From Xanthobacteraceae bacterium (lineage in GTDB: Bacteria > Pseudomonadota > Alphaproteobacteria > Rhizobiales > Xanthobacteraceae): a stretch of 64,000 bases of DNA. Positions within the stretch are counted from its first letter, which is position 1; each line of letters begins with the position of its first letter. The notes beneath the pieces were generated by a model. That model was not told the origin of the DNA. It searched no databases and saw only the letters and a program-made list of their open reading frames with translations. Made by a program: the position numbers and the translations under genes. Location of the stretch: NCBI GenBank assembly GCA_029239875.1, contig JARBUD010000015.1, forward strand, positions 1 through 64,000, written 5' to 3'. Shown here piece by piece: positions 10,126 through 19,624 of the stretch.

Positions 10126-10139
10126 ATTGCGTATGCAAT
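10126..10139. promoter_or_regulatory. Second inverted repeat upstream of gntR-oxc
   Basis: ATTGC-GTAT-GCAAT is a 5-4-5 inverted repeat about 190 bases upstream of the GntR start codon, in the gap after the cupin gene. It shares the TATGC core with the sites ahead of oxlT. The rest of this gap (9992-10234) shows nothing further. Confidence 0.4.
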
Positions 10140-10234
10140 ATACCACGCGTCCGCGGCGCTGGCGAGAGCGGCTGAGGGCAGCTTGCTGCGAGCTTCGCGA
10201 GAAACGTGCCGCCGTGGAAAGGCCGCTGCGGGCG

Positions 10235-10696
10235 TCAGTCGTAGAGGCTCGACGCCGGGTTTCCGTCGGCATCGAACCATAGGTCGTCCGGGAGCGAGCG
10301 GTCGCGCAGCAGGACGCGGTCGTGGTCCGGATAAGTGATGGTGTCGACTGGCGCGCGGGTGCCGACGATGAGGCAGCGCGTCGGCGCCGGGCTGCGGTTG
10401 TGGAGATAGTGGCCGACCGGCACGCCCGCCTTGAACGTCGCCGCATCGCCGGGGCGCAGGAGGGTTTGCGTTTCGCCCTCCACGACGGTGATCTCGCCTT
10501 CCAGCACGTAGACCAGCTCGTCCTCCGCGCTGTGCCAGTGCTTGATCGAGGAGCGCGAGCCGGGCGGCAGCGTCTCGATGAGCGCGCCGAACTGGGTGAG
10601 GCCGCCGGCTTCGCCGATCCACTTCGTCTGGCTGGGGCCGCACGGGCCGCCGTGATTCTCCTCGGTCGGCATGCGGTCGGAGGTGATGACGGCCAT
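10235..10696 (-). CDS. Single-domain cupin protein of the oxalate locus
   Basis: 153 residues starting MAVITSDRMP; AAGGAAG precedes this ATG, and the longer reading frame upstream lacks support. One cupin barrel: motif 1 is HWHSAEDELVYVLEGE (53-68, ligands His53, His55, Glu60), motif 2 is GDAATFKAGVPVGHYLHN (83-100). It resembles the widespread uncharacterised cupins of COG3837 type. A bicupin oxalate decarboxylase would be about 380 residues, so it is not a standard one. Its place between two GntR regulators of oxalate genes suggests a role in binding or signalling a small acid, which is inference. Confidence 0.7.
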   Translation of the reverse strand: MAVITSDRMPTEENHGGPCGPSQTKWIGEAGGLTQFGALIETLPPGSRSSIKHWHSAEDELVYVLEGEITVVEGETQTLLRPGDAATFKAGVPVGHYLHNRSPAPTRCLIVGTRAPVDTITYPDHDRVLLRDRSLPDDLWFDADGNPASSLYD

Positions 10697-10789
10697 GCGA
10701 CGTCTTCCTTCCGTAACCGGGCAGACACCGGCCAATCGCCCACGCCGACGGCAAGCCATGCCGACGCGGGCGTCCAGCCCGCGCCTGCG

Positions 10790-11491
10790 TCAGAAGGGAA
10801 AGCGGCCGTGCTTCTCCACATGGGCGGCGAGGCCCAGCGTGTGCTCGCGCACCAGCCGCTCGGCGAGGTCGGCGTCGCGGCCGACGAGCGCGGCGATGAT
10901 GCCGCGGTGCTCCTGCAGCGAGCGCTCGGAGCGGTTCTCCTGGCGGATGGAGACGGCGCGGATGCCGCGGATGTGGATGAACAGGTTCGCCGTCATCTCC
11001 GCGATCATATCGCAGCCCGAGAGCCGGATGATGGTCTGGTGGAAGCGGATATTGGCGTTCGAGTACTCGTTCATGTGCTCGGCAGGCGCTTCCTCGTCGA
11101 AATCGTGGAAGAGCTCGCGCAGCTCGGTGAGGTCGCGGTCGCTGGCGCGGGTGGCGGCGAGGCGCGCGGCCATGCTCTCCAGCGCGGCCCAGACGATGAT
11201 CATGTCGATGATCTCGCGCTTGGACTTGCGCACGACGAAGATGCCGCGGCGCGGCACCGAGCGCACGAAGCCTTCCTGCTCCAGCACGGTCAGCGCCTCG
11301 CGGATGGGCGTGCGGCTGACGCCGAGATCATGCGACAGCTGGCGCTCGTCGAGCCGGATCTCGCTCTCCTGACCATACATGTCCATCTCGGTGATGGCCT
11401 TCTTGATGGCATCGTAGGCGAGGGTCCGCAGGCTGGTATTCGCGGCCAGCGGAGCAATGTTCAGTCTCGTTTGGGTATCGGCGCTTTCCAC
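10790..11491 (-). CDS. GntR/FadR-type (FCD domain) regulator, second copy
   Basis: 233 residues. Winged helix at about 15-85 (DERQLSHDLGVSRTPIREAL then VPRRGIFVVRKSK) and FCD domain at about 95-225 (NANIRFHQTIIRLSGCDMIA, late REHTLGLAAHVEKH). It is clearly a paralog of the regulator at 9212, sharing the DER..S..LG.SRTPIREA.. block and the FCD core. It points away from the oxlT gene across a 645-base gap containing several GTAT/ATAC inverted repeats. Probably controls oxlT and itself. The two paralogs may separate uptake from catabolism; no direct evidence. Confidence 0.85.
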   Translation of the reverse strand: MESADTQTRLNIAPLAANTSLRTLAYDAIKKAITEMDMYGQESEIRLDERQLSHDLGVSRTPIREALTVLEQEGFVRSVPRRGIFVVRKSKREIIDMIIVWAALESMAARLAATRASDRDLTELRELFHDFDEEAPAEHMNEYSNANIRFHQTIIRLSGCDMIAEMTANLFIHIRGIRAVSIRQENRSERSLQEHRGIIAALVGRDADLAERLVREHTLGLAAHVEKHGRFPF

Positions 11492-11640
11492 GGGTGGTTT
11501 CCTCGTCAGTCTGGACAGCTTGTTGTTCTTGTTGAATACCGCCGCGCCATCGGCGCGAGGCGCCCGGTGGACCGGGCTTTATCCCGCCGTCTCCCCCGAT
11601 CATTGGCGATTCTCTTCGGGAAAACGGACGGATGAGGATC

Positions 11641-11653
11641 GTATAACACATAC
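11641..11653. promoter_or_regulatory. Candidate GntR operator ahead of the second gntR gene
   Basis: GTAT-AACAC-ATAC is a small inverted repeat about 150 bases upstream of the ATG at 11491. Its halves match the GTAT/ATAC halves of the other sites in the oxalate locus. The remaining gap sequence from 11654 to 11986 holds no gene I can support. Confidence 0.35.
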
Positions 11654-11986
11654 AGAATGTCCATTGGCACCCTCGTGCGGACATCGGGCGCGGCGCGGGT
11701 TTCCATGCGGCCAGAGCGGGATGGTCGCGCCGCTTCGAAGTGCCGGTCGCAGCGCGCCCTCAACCCGAAGCTAGACCTCGCGGCCCGCTGAGGCCGCTTC
11801 CCTCAAAGGCGGCCCCTGGGCATGACGGTCGTCCGAACGGTCCGGCGGCATGGCGGCGTCGCCGGCTGCCGCAGAGTCCGTCGAGCTTCTGTACGGAAGC
11901 TGCCGTAGCGTAATATTCGCTAAATATTCCCCATCGTAACGTGACGTTGCGTCAGTCGTTTTACTGTTAAATCCACGCATTCCTGG

Positions 11987-12025
11987 TATGCAAAATTTTG
12001 CATAACCGAAAAACCATAGTATGGT
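11987..12025 (+). promoter_or_regulatory. oxlT promoter with two palindromes over its -35 and -10
   Basis: TATGCAAAATTTTGCATA (11987-12004) is a perfect 18-bp palindrome, and ACCATAGTATGGT (12013-12025) a perfect 6-1-6 inverted repeat. A candidate sigma-70 promoter, TTGCAT (11998-12003), 16 bases, TATGGT (12020-12025), has its -35 inside the first and its -10 inside the second. This is the geometry of repressor-controlled promoters. It lies 112 bases before the oxlT start codon. Confidence 0.6.
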
Positions 12026-12136
12026 CGCCGCAATGTCGGGTCGTTGCCCTTGCGTGTGCAGCGCGGCCTACGTGCATTCAACAAGAACAACATAAGATTT
12101 CCACACTAATTACGTTGGGAAACGTTCGAGGATAAA

Positions 12137-13435
12137 ATGACATCTGCCGCAACGTCATCCGTGAACAAGACGCGCTGGCTGCAGCTCGTGTTCGGCGTCA
12201 TCTGCATGTGCATGATCGCCAACATGCAGTATGGCTGGACCTTCTTCGTCAATCCGATGCAGGAGACCCATGGCTGGGATCGCGCGGCGATCCAGGTGGC
12301 CTTCTCCATCTTCATCGTCACCGAGACCTGGCTGGTGCCGGTCGAGGGCTGGTTCGTCGACAAGTACGGCCCGCGCGTCGTGGTGCTGTTCGGCGGCGTG
12401 CTGTGCGGCCTCGCCTGGGTGCTCAACTCCTACGCCACCACGCTCACCATGCTCTATGTCGGCGCGGCGCTGGGCGGCATCGGCGCCGGCGCGGTCTACG
12501 GCACCTGCGTCGGTAATTCGCTGAAGTGGTTCCCCGACCGCCGCGGCCTTGCCGCCGGCATCACCGCCGCCGGTTTCGGCGCGGGCTCGGCGCTGACCGT
12601 GATTCCGATCCAGAACATGATCAAGAATCAGGGCTACGAGGCGGCCTTCTTCTACTTCGGCATCGGTCAGGGCATCGTCATCACCGTGCTCGCCCTGTTC
12701 CTCGCCGCCCCGAAGAAGGAGCAGATCGCGGCCTTCGCGGTGAACGTCGCCACCAAGGTGGCGCAGTCGGCCCGCGACTTCGCGCCGAAGGAGATGCTCA
12801 CCACCCCGCTGTTCTGGGTCATGTACGCGATGTTCGTCATGATGGCTGCCGGCGGCCTGATGGCGACGGCGCAGCTCGGCCCGATCGCCAAGGACTTCGG
12901 CATCGCCGACATCCCGGTGAGCCTGATCGGCATCACCCTGCCGGCGCTGACCTTCGCCGCCGCCATCGACCGCGTGCTGAACGGCCTCACCCGTCCGTTC
13001 TTCGGCTGGGTGTCGGACCAGATCGGCCGCGAGAACACCATGTTCGTCGCCTTCGCCATCGAAGGCGTCGGCATCTACGCGCTGAGCGTGTTCGGCACGA
13101 ACCCGGTGCTGTTCGTCATCCTGACCGGCCTCGTCTTCTTCGCCTGGGGCGAGATCTACTCGCTGTTCCCGGCGATGTGCGGCGACGCCTTCGGCTCGAA
13201 GTTCGCCACCACCAATGCCGGCCTGCTCTACACCGCCAAGGGTACGGCGGCGCTGATCGTGCCGTTCACCTCGATCCTCACCACGATGACGGGCAGCTGG
13301 CACGCCGTTTTCCTCACCGCCGCCGCGCTGAACATCATCGCCGCGGTGATGGCTCTGGTGGTGCTGAAGCCGCTGCGCAACGCCCATGGCAAGCGCACCG
13401 CCGAGAGCGTCGCCCGGACGGTTGCCGCCGAATAG
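12137..13435 (+). CDS. oxlT: Oxalate/formate antiporter, MFS family, copy 1
   Basis: 432 residues, about 12 membrane segments, the major-facilitator layout of Oxalobacter OxlT, which swaps extracellular oxalate for formate. Supporting blocks: NMQYGWTFFVNPMQETHGWDR early, NSLKWFPDRRGLAAG around 127-141, DRVLNGLTRPFFGWVSD with arginine 286 in the position expected of the substrate-binding arginine, and a membrane lysine at 368 (LLYTAKGTAAL), matching the essential lysine of OxlT. It has its own promoter with two operators upstream and a terminator behind it. With Frc and Oxc it completes import, activation and decarboxylation. Confidence 0.93.
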   Translation: MTSAATSSVNKTRWLQLVFGVICMCMIANMQYGWTFFVNPMQETHGWDRAAIQVAFSIFIVTETWLVPVEGWFVDKYGPRVVVLFGGVLCGLAWVLNSYATTLTMLYVGAALGGIGAGAVYGTCVGNSLKWFPDRRGLAAGITAAGFGAGSALTVIPIQNMIKNQGYEAAFFYFGIGQGIVITVLALFLAAPKKEQIAAFAVNVATKVAQSARDFAPKEMLTTPLFWVMYAMFVMMAAGGLMATAQLGPIAKDFGIADIPVSLIGITLPALTFAAAIDRVLNGLTRPFFGWVSDQIGRENTMFVAFAIEGVGIYALSVFGTNPVLFVILTGLVFFAWGEIYSLFPAMCGDAFGSKFATTNAGLLYTAKGTAALIVPFTSILTTMTGSWHAVFLTAAALNIIAAVMALVVLKPLRNAHGKRTAESVARTVAAE

Positions 13436-13466
13436 GCTGCACCCACCTCTTCGTCGTCGCCTTTGA

Positions 13467-13493
13467 GGGCGCGTCTTCGGACGCGCCCTTTTT
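13467..13493 (+). terminator. Intrinsic terminator of oxlT copy 1
   Basis: GGGCGCGTC-TTCG-GACGCGCCC followed by TTTTT, starting 32 bases after the stop codon. Nine-bp GC stem, stable UUCG tetraloop and a T-run: a textbook intrinsic terminator. Confidence 0.9.
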
Positions 13494-14092
13494 CTTGTTC
13501 CGGTGCCTTCGTACCGGTTTGATTGCTCCGTACGCTCCTTCTCTTTTGAAGAATTGAAAACGTAATCGGCCGTCTCCACGAGGTACGCCCGAGGACGTCG
13601 TGGTTACGTTCTTGCCCGCGTCAGGTCGAGAGCGGCGGCATTCCCGCACTATGATTACTGAGCGTCACTGTTCAGCATCTCCTCCATTTACATGAAGATG
13701 CGCAAGGGAAGGTCGGTGAGGTGGCGCATTATCTGCAGCAATGATCAATGATGGAAAATGACAATTAGACGTCGACTTTGAATTTACGTTGCTGTCGAAG
13801 AGTCATAAAGGGGAATTGGCATACATAATATTGTCGATTATGATCCTGCCTCAGCGGATCGGTTCCGCAACCCTGCGTCACACGCAAAGCCGGACAGCTC
13901 GCGATGCCGGCGCAGGGGCGGAAGCCGCATCAACCTATTGGAAAAGCATGCCGCGCCAGCGGCCGTCGCGGGAGGCGGAAAAGGCCACCCGAGGCCAACG
14001 ATAAGCCGGCGCCCGTCCCGTGTGGACGGAGCGACCGCAACAACAACAAGCCGATCCGCGGCGCTTGATAGATTTGGGAGAGGAGATCGCCC
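13494..14092. other. Gene-free gap between the oxlT copies
   Basis: About 600 bases with lower GC in its middle part (13650-13850). I see no open frame with a start and family similarity. It contains the promoter at 13816-13844 and an implied leader of about 240 bases before the second oxlT. No riboswitch-like fold was recognised by eye. Confidence 0.4.
13816..13844 (+). promoter_or_regulatory. Promoter of oxlT copy 2 carrying a gntR-site half
   Basis: TTGGCA (13816-13821), 17 bases, TATGAT (13839-13844) is a good sigma-70 promoter. Its -35 lies within TTGGCATAC, the same nine bases as in the candidate operator ahead of gntR-oxc (9980-9991). Confidence 0.55.
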
Positions 14093-15418
14093 TTGAGTAC
14101 GTCTAACCACACCGTTGCGGCCACGGGGCCGGGCGCGGATTTCTCGGAAGGCCGCCGCTGGCTTCAGCTCGTCGTCGGCGTCGTCTGCATGGTGGCCACC
14201 GCCAACATCCAATACGCCTGGACACTGTTCGTGCCCGAGATCCAGCAGACCTTCGGCTGGGAGCGCGCATCGATCCAGATCGCCTTCACCATCTTCGTGC
14301 TTGTGCAGACTTGGCTGGCCCCGATCGAGGGCTACTTCATCGACAAGTTCGGCCCGCGCATCATGGTCGCCTTCGGCGCGCTGATGATCGGCACGGCCTG
14401 GGTCCTCAACTCGCAGGCCACCAGCCTGACGGGCTTCTATGTCGGCGCGGCCGTCGGCGGCATCGGCGTGGGCTGCATCTACGCCACCTGCATCAACAAC
14501 GCCCTCAAGTGGTTCCCCGATCGCCGCGGCCTCGCCGTCGGCCTCACGGCGGGTGGCTTCGGCGCGGGCTCGGCCCTCACCATCCTGCCGATCGCCTCCA
14601 TGATCGAAACGGCGGGCTTCCAGGAGACCTTCTTCTTCTTCGGCCTGCTGCAGGGCGGTCTCGCCTTCCTCGCGGCTTGGTTCCTGCGTGCGCCGAAGAC
14701 CGGCGAAGTGAAGGCGTCCGACAAGCTCAGCCAGAGCCGTCGCGACTACACGCTGAAGGAAGCGCTGAACACCAAGCTGTTCTGGCTGATGCTGCTCATG
14801 TTCACCTGCGTGGTGACCGGCGGCATGATGGCCGTCGCTCAGCTCGGCGTCATCGCGCAGGACCTCGGCGTGAAGGAGTTCAAGGTCGACCTGTACTTCT
14901 TCACCATGGCCGCCCTGCCGCTCGCGCTGATGCTCGACCGCGTCATGAACGGCATCTCGCGTCCGCTGTTCGGCTGGATCTCCGACCATATCGGCCGTGA
15001 GAAGACGATGGTGATCGCCTTCACCCTCGAAGGCTTCGGCATCATCGCGCTCGGCTATTTCGGCCACAATCCGTGGGCGTTCCTCATCCTGTCGGGCGTC
15101 GTGTTCCTGGCCTGGGGTGAAGTGTACTCGCTGTTCTCGGCGCTGGCGGGCGATGCCTTCGGCACCAAGCACATCGGCAAGATCTACGGCGTGCTCTACT
15201 GCGCGAAGGGTATCGGCGCGCTGTTCGTGCCGGTCGGCAACCTGCTGATGGAAGCCACTGGCACGTGGTCGTCGGTCCTCTACACCGTCGCCGCCATGGA
15301 CCTGTTCGCCGCCTTCCTCGCGGTGACGCTCCTGCCGAAGGTGCTCTCGGCCCATGTGGCGCAGTCGAGGCTTCCGGGCTCGCCGGCCGAGAAGGGCGTG
15401 GCCTCGGCGCACGCCTGA
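14093..15418 (+). CDS. oxlT: Oxalate/formate antiporter, MFS family, copy 2
   Basis: 441 residues, from a TTG start with GGGAGAGGAG about 7 bases upstream; no ATG fits better. Twelve-segment MFS protein clearly paralogous to copy 1: NIQYAWTLFVPEIQQTFGWER, LKWFPDRRGLAVG, DRVMNGISRPLFGWISD with the conserved arginine, and the membrane lysine in VLYCAKGIGAL. The N-terminal tail is slightly longer, and the loop between the two halves differs (KTGEVKASDKLSQSRRDY). It has its own promoter and terminator, so the two transporters are separately expressed. It could carry oxalate with a different exchange anion; this cannot be read from sequence. Confidence 0.9.
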   Translation: MSTSNHTVAATGPGADFSEGRRWLQLVVGVVCMVATANIQYAWTLFVPEIQQTFGWERASIQIAFTIFVLVQTWLAPIEGYFIDKFGPRIMVAFGALMIGTAWVLNSQATSLTGFYVGAAVGGIGVGCIYATCINNALKWFPDRRGLAVGLTAGGFGAGSALTILPIASMIETAGFQETFFFFGLLQGGLAFLAAWFLRAPKTGEVKASDKLSQSRRDYTLKEALNTKLFWLMLLMFTCVVTGGMMAVAQLGVIAQDLGVKEFKVDLYFFTMAALPLALMLDRVMNGISRPLFGWISDHIGREKTMVIAFTLEGFGIIALGYFGHNPWAFLILSGVVFLAWGEVYSLFSALAGDAFGTKHIGKIYGVLYCAKGIGALFVPVGNLLMEATGTWSSVLYTVAAMDLFAAFLAVTLLPKVLSAHVAQSRLPGSPAEKGVASAHA

Positions 15419-15448
15419 CGGGGAACCTGCTCTCGACGGCATCGGATC

Positions 15449-15472
15449 GGGGCCCCTTGCGGGGCCCCTTTT
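15449..15472 (+). terminator. Intrinsic terminator of oxlT copy 2
   Basis: GGGGCCCC-TTGC-GGGGCCCC followed by TTTT, 31 bases after the stop codon. Confidence 0.85.
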
Positions 15473-15500
15473 CATTGTGCAGCCGGCTGCGGTGGTGGAC

Positions 15501-15941
15501 TCACGCCTCGCGCCGGATGGCGAGCGCGAGGTCGGCAAGGAAGCCGACCTTCAGGCTGGCGCTGGCGCCCAGGCCGGCGAGCGCTTCCGGACCGAACCAG
15601 CGCGCCTCCAGTGCGTCGTCCGCGGCGACCGCCTCGCCGGCGCGCCAGCGGCACAGCACCGCGATCATCGCGAAATGATGAGCAAGCACGCCCGCCGAAT
15701 CATGCTCGATGAAGTCGAGCACGGTGATGAGGCGCGGCGAATCGGCCTCGACGCCGGTCTCTTCGCCGAGCTCGCGCAGCGCCGCCTCGAGATGGGTTTC
15801 GCCCATCTCCATGCGCCCGCCGGGAAAGCCCCACAGCCCCTGGTCCGGCGGATTGGCCCGCCGCACCAGCAGCACCTCGCCGCCGCGTTCGACCACGGCC
15901 AGCACGGCGGGGATGGGGCGGACGGGAGAGGGGAGCGACAT
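15501..15941 (-). CDS. Nudix hydrolase (ADP-ribose pyrophosphatase/MutT-like)
   Basis: 146 residues with a complete Nudix box at 42-64 (Gx5Ex7REUxEExGU: G42, E48, R56, E57, E60, E61, G63), so the metal-binding catalytic helix is intact. The core resembles small ADP-ribose- or nucleotide-cleaving Nudix enzymes: an RRANPPDQGLWGFPGGRMEMGE run leads into the box, followed by HHFAMIAVLCRW and ARWFGPEAL. It sits 55 bases after thiC on the same strand and may be read through from the riboswitch-controlled thiC mRNA. Some Nudix enzymes clear damaged thiamine pyrophosphate, so a link with thiamine is possible but unproven. Confidence 0.85.
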   Translation of the reverse strand: MSLPSPVRPIPAVLAVVERGGEVLLVRRANPPDQGLWGFPGGRMEMGETHLEAALRELGEETGVEADSPRLITVLDFIEHDSAGVLAHHFAMIAVLCRWRAGEAVAADDALEARWFGPEALAGLGASASLKVGFLADLALAIRREA

Positions 15942-15964
15942 GCGGCATATCCTGAAATAGGAGA

Positions 15965-15989
15965 CGTGGCCGGCGCGGGGCCGGCCACG
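15965..15989 (-). terminator. Stem-loop after thiC
   Basis: CGTGGCCGGC (15965-15974) and GCCGGCCACG (15980-15989) form a perfect 10-bp stem just after the thiC stop codon. No real T-run follows on the minus strand, so it may be an incomplete terminator before the Nudix gene. Confidence 0.45.
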
Positions 15990-15996
15990 CTGGAGG

Positions 15997-18015
<2,019 letters not shown>

Positions 18016-18149
18016 TTGGAACGGGTCGATTGTCGGCCCGGACCGGCGGCGAAGTCAATTCGCTGCCGCGCCCGTCACCCCGAGGCTGCCGCATTTCCTG
18101 TAGATTGCTGATTCGCGAGGAACGACGCTCAACGATCCGGGGGAAATGC

Positions 18150-19385
18150 ATGCGCAGCCTGAAGACCCTGTTCCGGCGGGCCGCTATGGCGGCGGCGCTC
18201 GCCGCGCCCTTCGCCATGCCGGCCGCGGCGCTCGCCCAGCAGAGCTGCGGCAATAACGGCGCCGGCTTCGACCAGTTCATGGCGGGCTTCAAGCAGCAGG
18301 CGGTGGCACAGGGCGTCTCGCCGCGTACCGTAGCGGCGGCGCTGAACGGCATCGCCTATGCCCCCGACATCGTCGCCACCGATCGCGGGCAGAAGGTGTT
18401 CGGCCAGAGTTTCTTCCAGTTCTCCGACCGCATGGTCGCGAACTACCGCATCCAGCAGGGCCGCCAGCAGATCCAGCGCAACCCGGCGCTGTTCCAGCAC
18501 ATCGAGCAGCAGTTCGGCGTGCCCGGTGCGGTGCTGGTCGCCTTCTGGGGGCTGGAGACCGATTTCGGCGCGAACATGGGCGACAAGTCGACCATCCGCT
18601 CGGTGGCGACGCTGGCCTGGGATTGCCGGCGGGCCGAGGTCTTCCGCACCCAGCTGCTGGCGGCGCTGAAGATCATCGACCGCGGCGACCTGACCACGCA
18701 GACCATGCGCGGGCCGTGGGCGGGCGAGCTCGGCCAGTTCCAGTTTCTGCCGGACCATTATTTCAACTACGGCGTTGATTTCGATGGCGACGGCCGCGTC
18801 GACCTGATCCGCTCGGCGCCGGACGCACTGGCCTCCGCCGCCAACTACGTCCGCGCGCTCGGCTGGAAGGCCGGCCAACCCTGGCTGGAGGAGGTGCGGG
18901 TGCCGGGGCACCTGCCCTGGGACCAGGCGGACCTCGCCATCAAGCTGCCGCGCGCGCAATGGGCGCGCATGGGCGTGATGCGCGCTGGCGGCGGCCAGCT
19001 TCCCGCCGACCAGCTGCCGGCCTCGCTGCTGCTGCCGATGGGCCGCAACGGCCCGGCGTTCCTCGCCTATCCGAATTTCGACGTTTTCACCGAGTGGAAC
19101 AACTCGCTGGTCTACGCCACCTCGGCCGCCTATCTCGCCACCCGCGTCACCGGGGCCGGACCGTTCAACCGCGGGCAGGGCAAGGCCATTCCCGTACTGT
19201 CCATGGCGCAGGTGGTGGAACTGCAGCGCCTGCTCAATGCGCGCGGCCACCATGTCGGGCGGGTCGACGGCATCGTCGGCGCGGCGACGCGGCAGGCGAT
19301 CCGCACCGAGCAGATGCGCCTCGGCCTGCCGGCGGACTCCTATCCGACGGCGGAACTGGTGGCGGCGCTCAGGGCAGGGCGGTAG
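18150..19385 (+). CDS. Lytic murein transglycosylase, MltB/SLT_2 type, with peptidoglycan-binding domain
   Basis: 411 residues; cleaves peptidoglycan glycan strands in the periplasm. The frame is open 58 codons earlier, but ATG 18150 has a GGGGGA ribosome site and begins a signal peptide (MRSLKTLFRR then a hydrophobic stretch ending ALAQ at 30). The catalytic domain spans about 38-330, with the presumed acid glutamate 136 in VAFWGLETDFGANMG, then QFLPDHYFNYGVDFDGDGR. A C-terminal PG_binding_1 repeat covers about 343-405 (QVVELQRLLNARGHHVGRVD). It is divergent from thiC, whose riboswitch lies in the shared gap. Confidence 0.93.
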   Translation: MRSLKTLFRRAAMAAALAAPFAMPAAALAQQSCGNNGAGFDQFMAGFKQQAVAQGVSPRTVAAALNGIAYAPDIVATDRGQKVFGQSFFQFSDRMVANYRIQQGRQQIQRNPALFQHIEQQFGVPGAVLVAFWGLETDFGANMGDKSTIRSVATLAWDCRRAEVFRTQLLAALKIIDRGDLTTQTMRGPWAGELGQFQFLPDHYFNYGVDFDGDGRVDLIRSAPDALASAANYVRALGWKAGQPWLEEVRVPGHLPWDQADLAIKLPRAQWARMGVMRAGGGQLPADQLPASLLLPMGRNGPAFLAYPNFDVFTEWNNSLVYATSAAYLATRVTGAGPFNRGQGKAIPVLSMAQVVELQRLLNARGHHVGRVDGIVGAATRQAIRTEQMRLGLPADSYPTAELVAALRAGR

Positions 19386-19403
19386 CGCCGATTTCCGAGG
19401 TTT

Positions 19404-19442
19404 GTGATCCGGACGGCCGACAGGCCGATCCGGGATCGCGTG
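19404..19442. repeat. Palindromic intergenic repeat, element B copy 2
   Basis: Reverse-oriented relative of the unit at 4251-4291: read on the minus strand it begins CACGCGATCCCGGATCGGCC and ends with GGATCAC. It follows the transglycosylase stop codon and stands just before element A copy 2. Confidence 0.6.
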
Positions 19443-19483
19443 AAGGAAGAGAGCGAGACGCAATCGCGGCTCGCCTCTGGCGC

Positions 19484-19593
19484 ACCCTCATCCTGAGGTG
19501 CGAGCGTAGCGAGCCTCGAAGGATGGTCGTTACAGCGCCCGGACGAGCATCCTTCGAGGCCCGGCCGTTGGCCGGGCACCTCAGGATGAGGGT
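19484..19593. repeat. Palindromic intergenic repeat, element A copy 2
   Basis: Outer arms ACCCTCATCCTGAGGTGC (19484-19501) and GCACCTCAGGATGAGGGT (19576-19593) are perfect 18-base complements. The inner arms GCCTCGAAGGATG and CATCCTTCGAGGC are also complementary. This copy has the longer perfect outer stem of the two. It lies between the convergent transglycosylase and cation transporter genes. Confidence 0.8.
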
Positions 19594-19624
19594 TGTCTGG
19601 AGTGAACGGGAGAAGGTCGGCCTC

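Noticed and set aside
10235-10696. Cupin as a classical oxalate decarboxylase
   Set aside because: Only one barrel and 153 residues, against about 380 and two barrels in OxdC-type enzymes.
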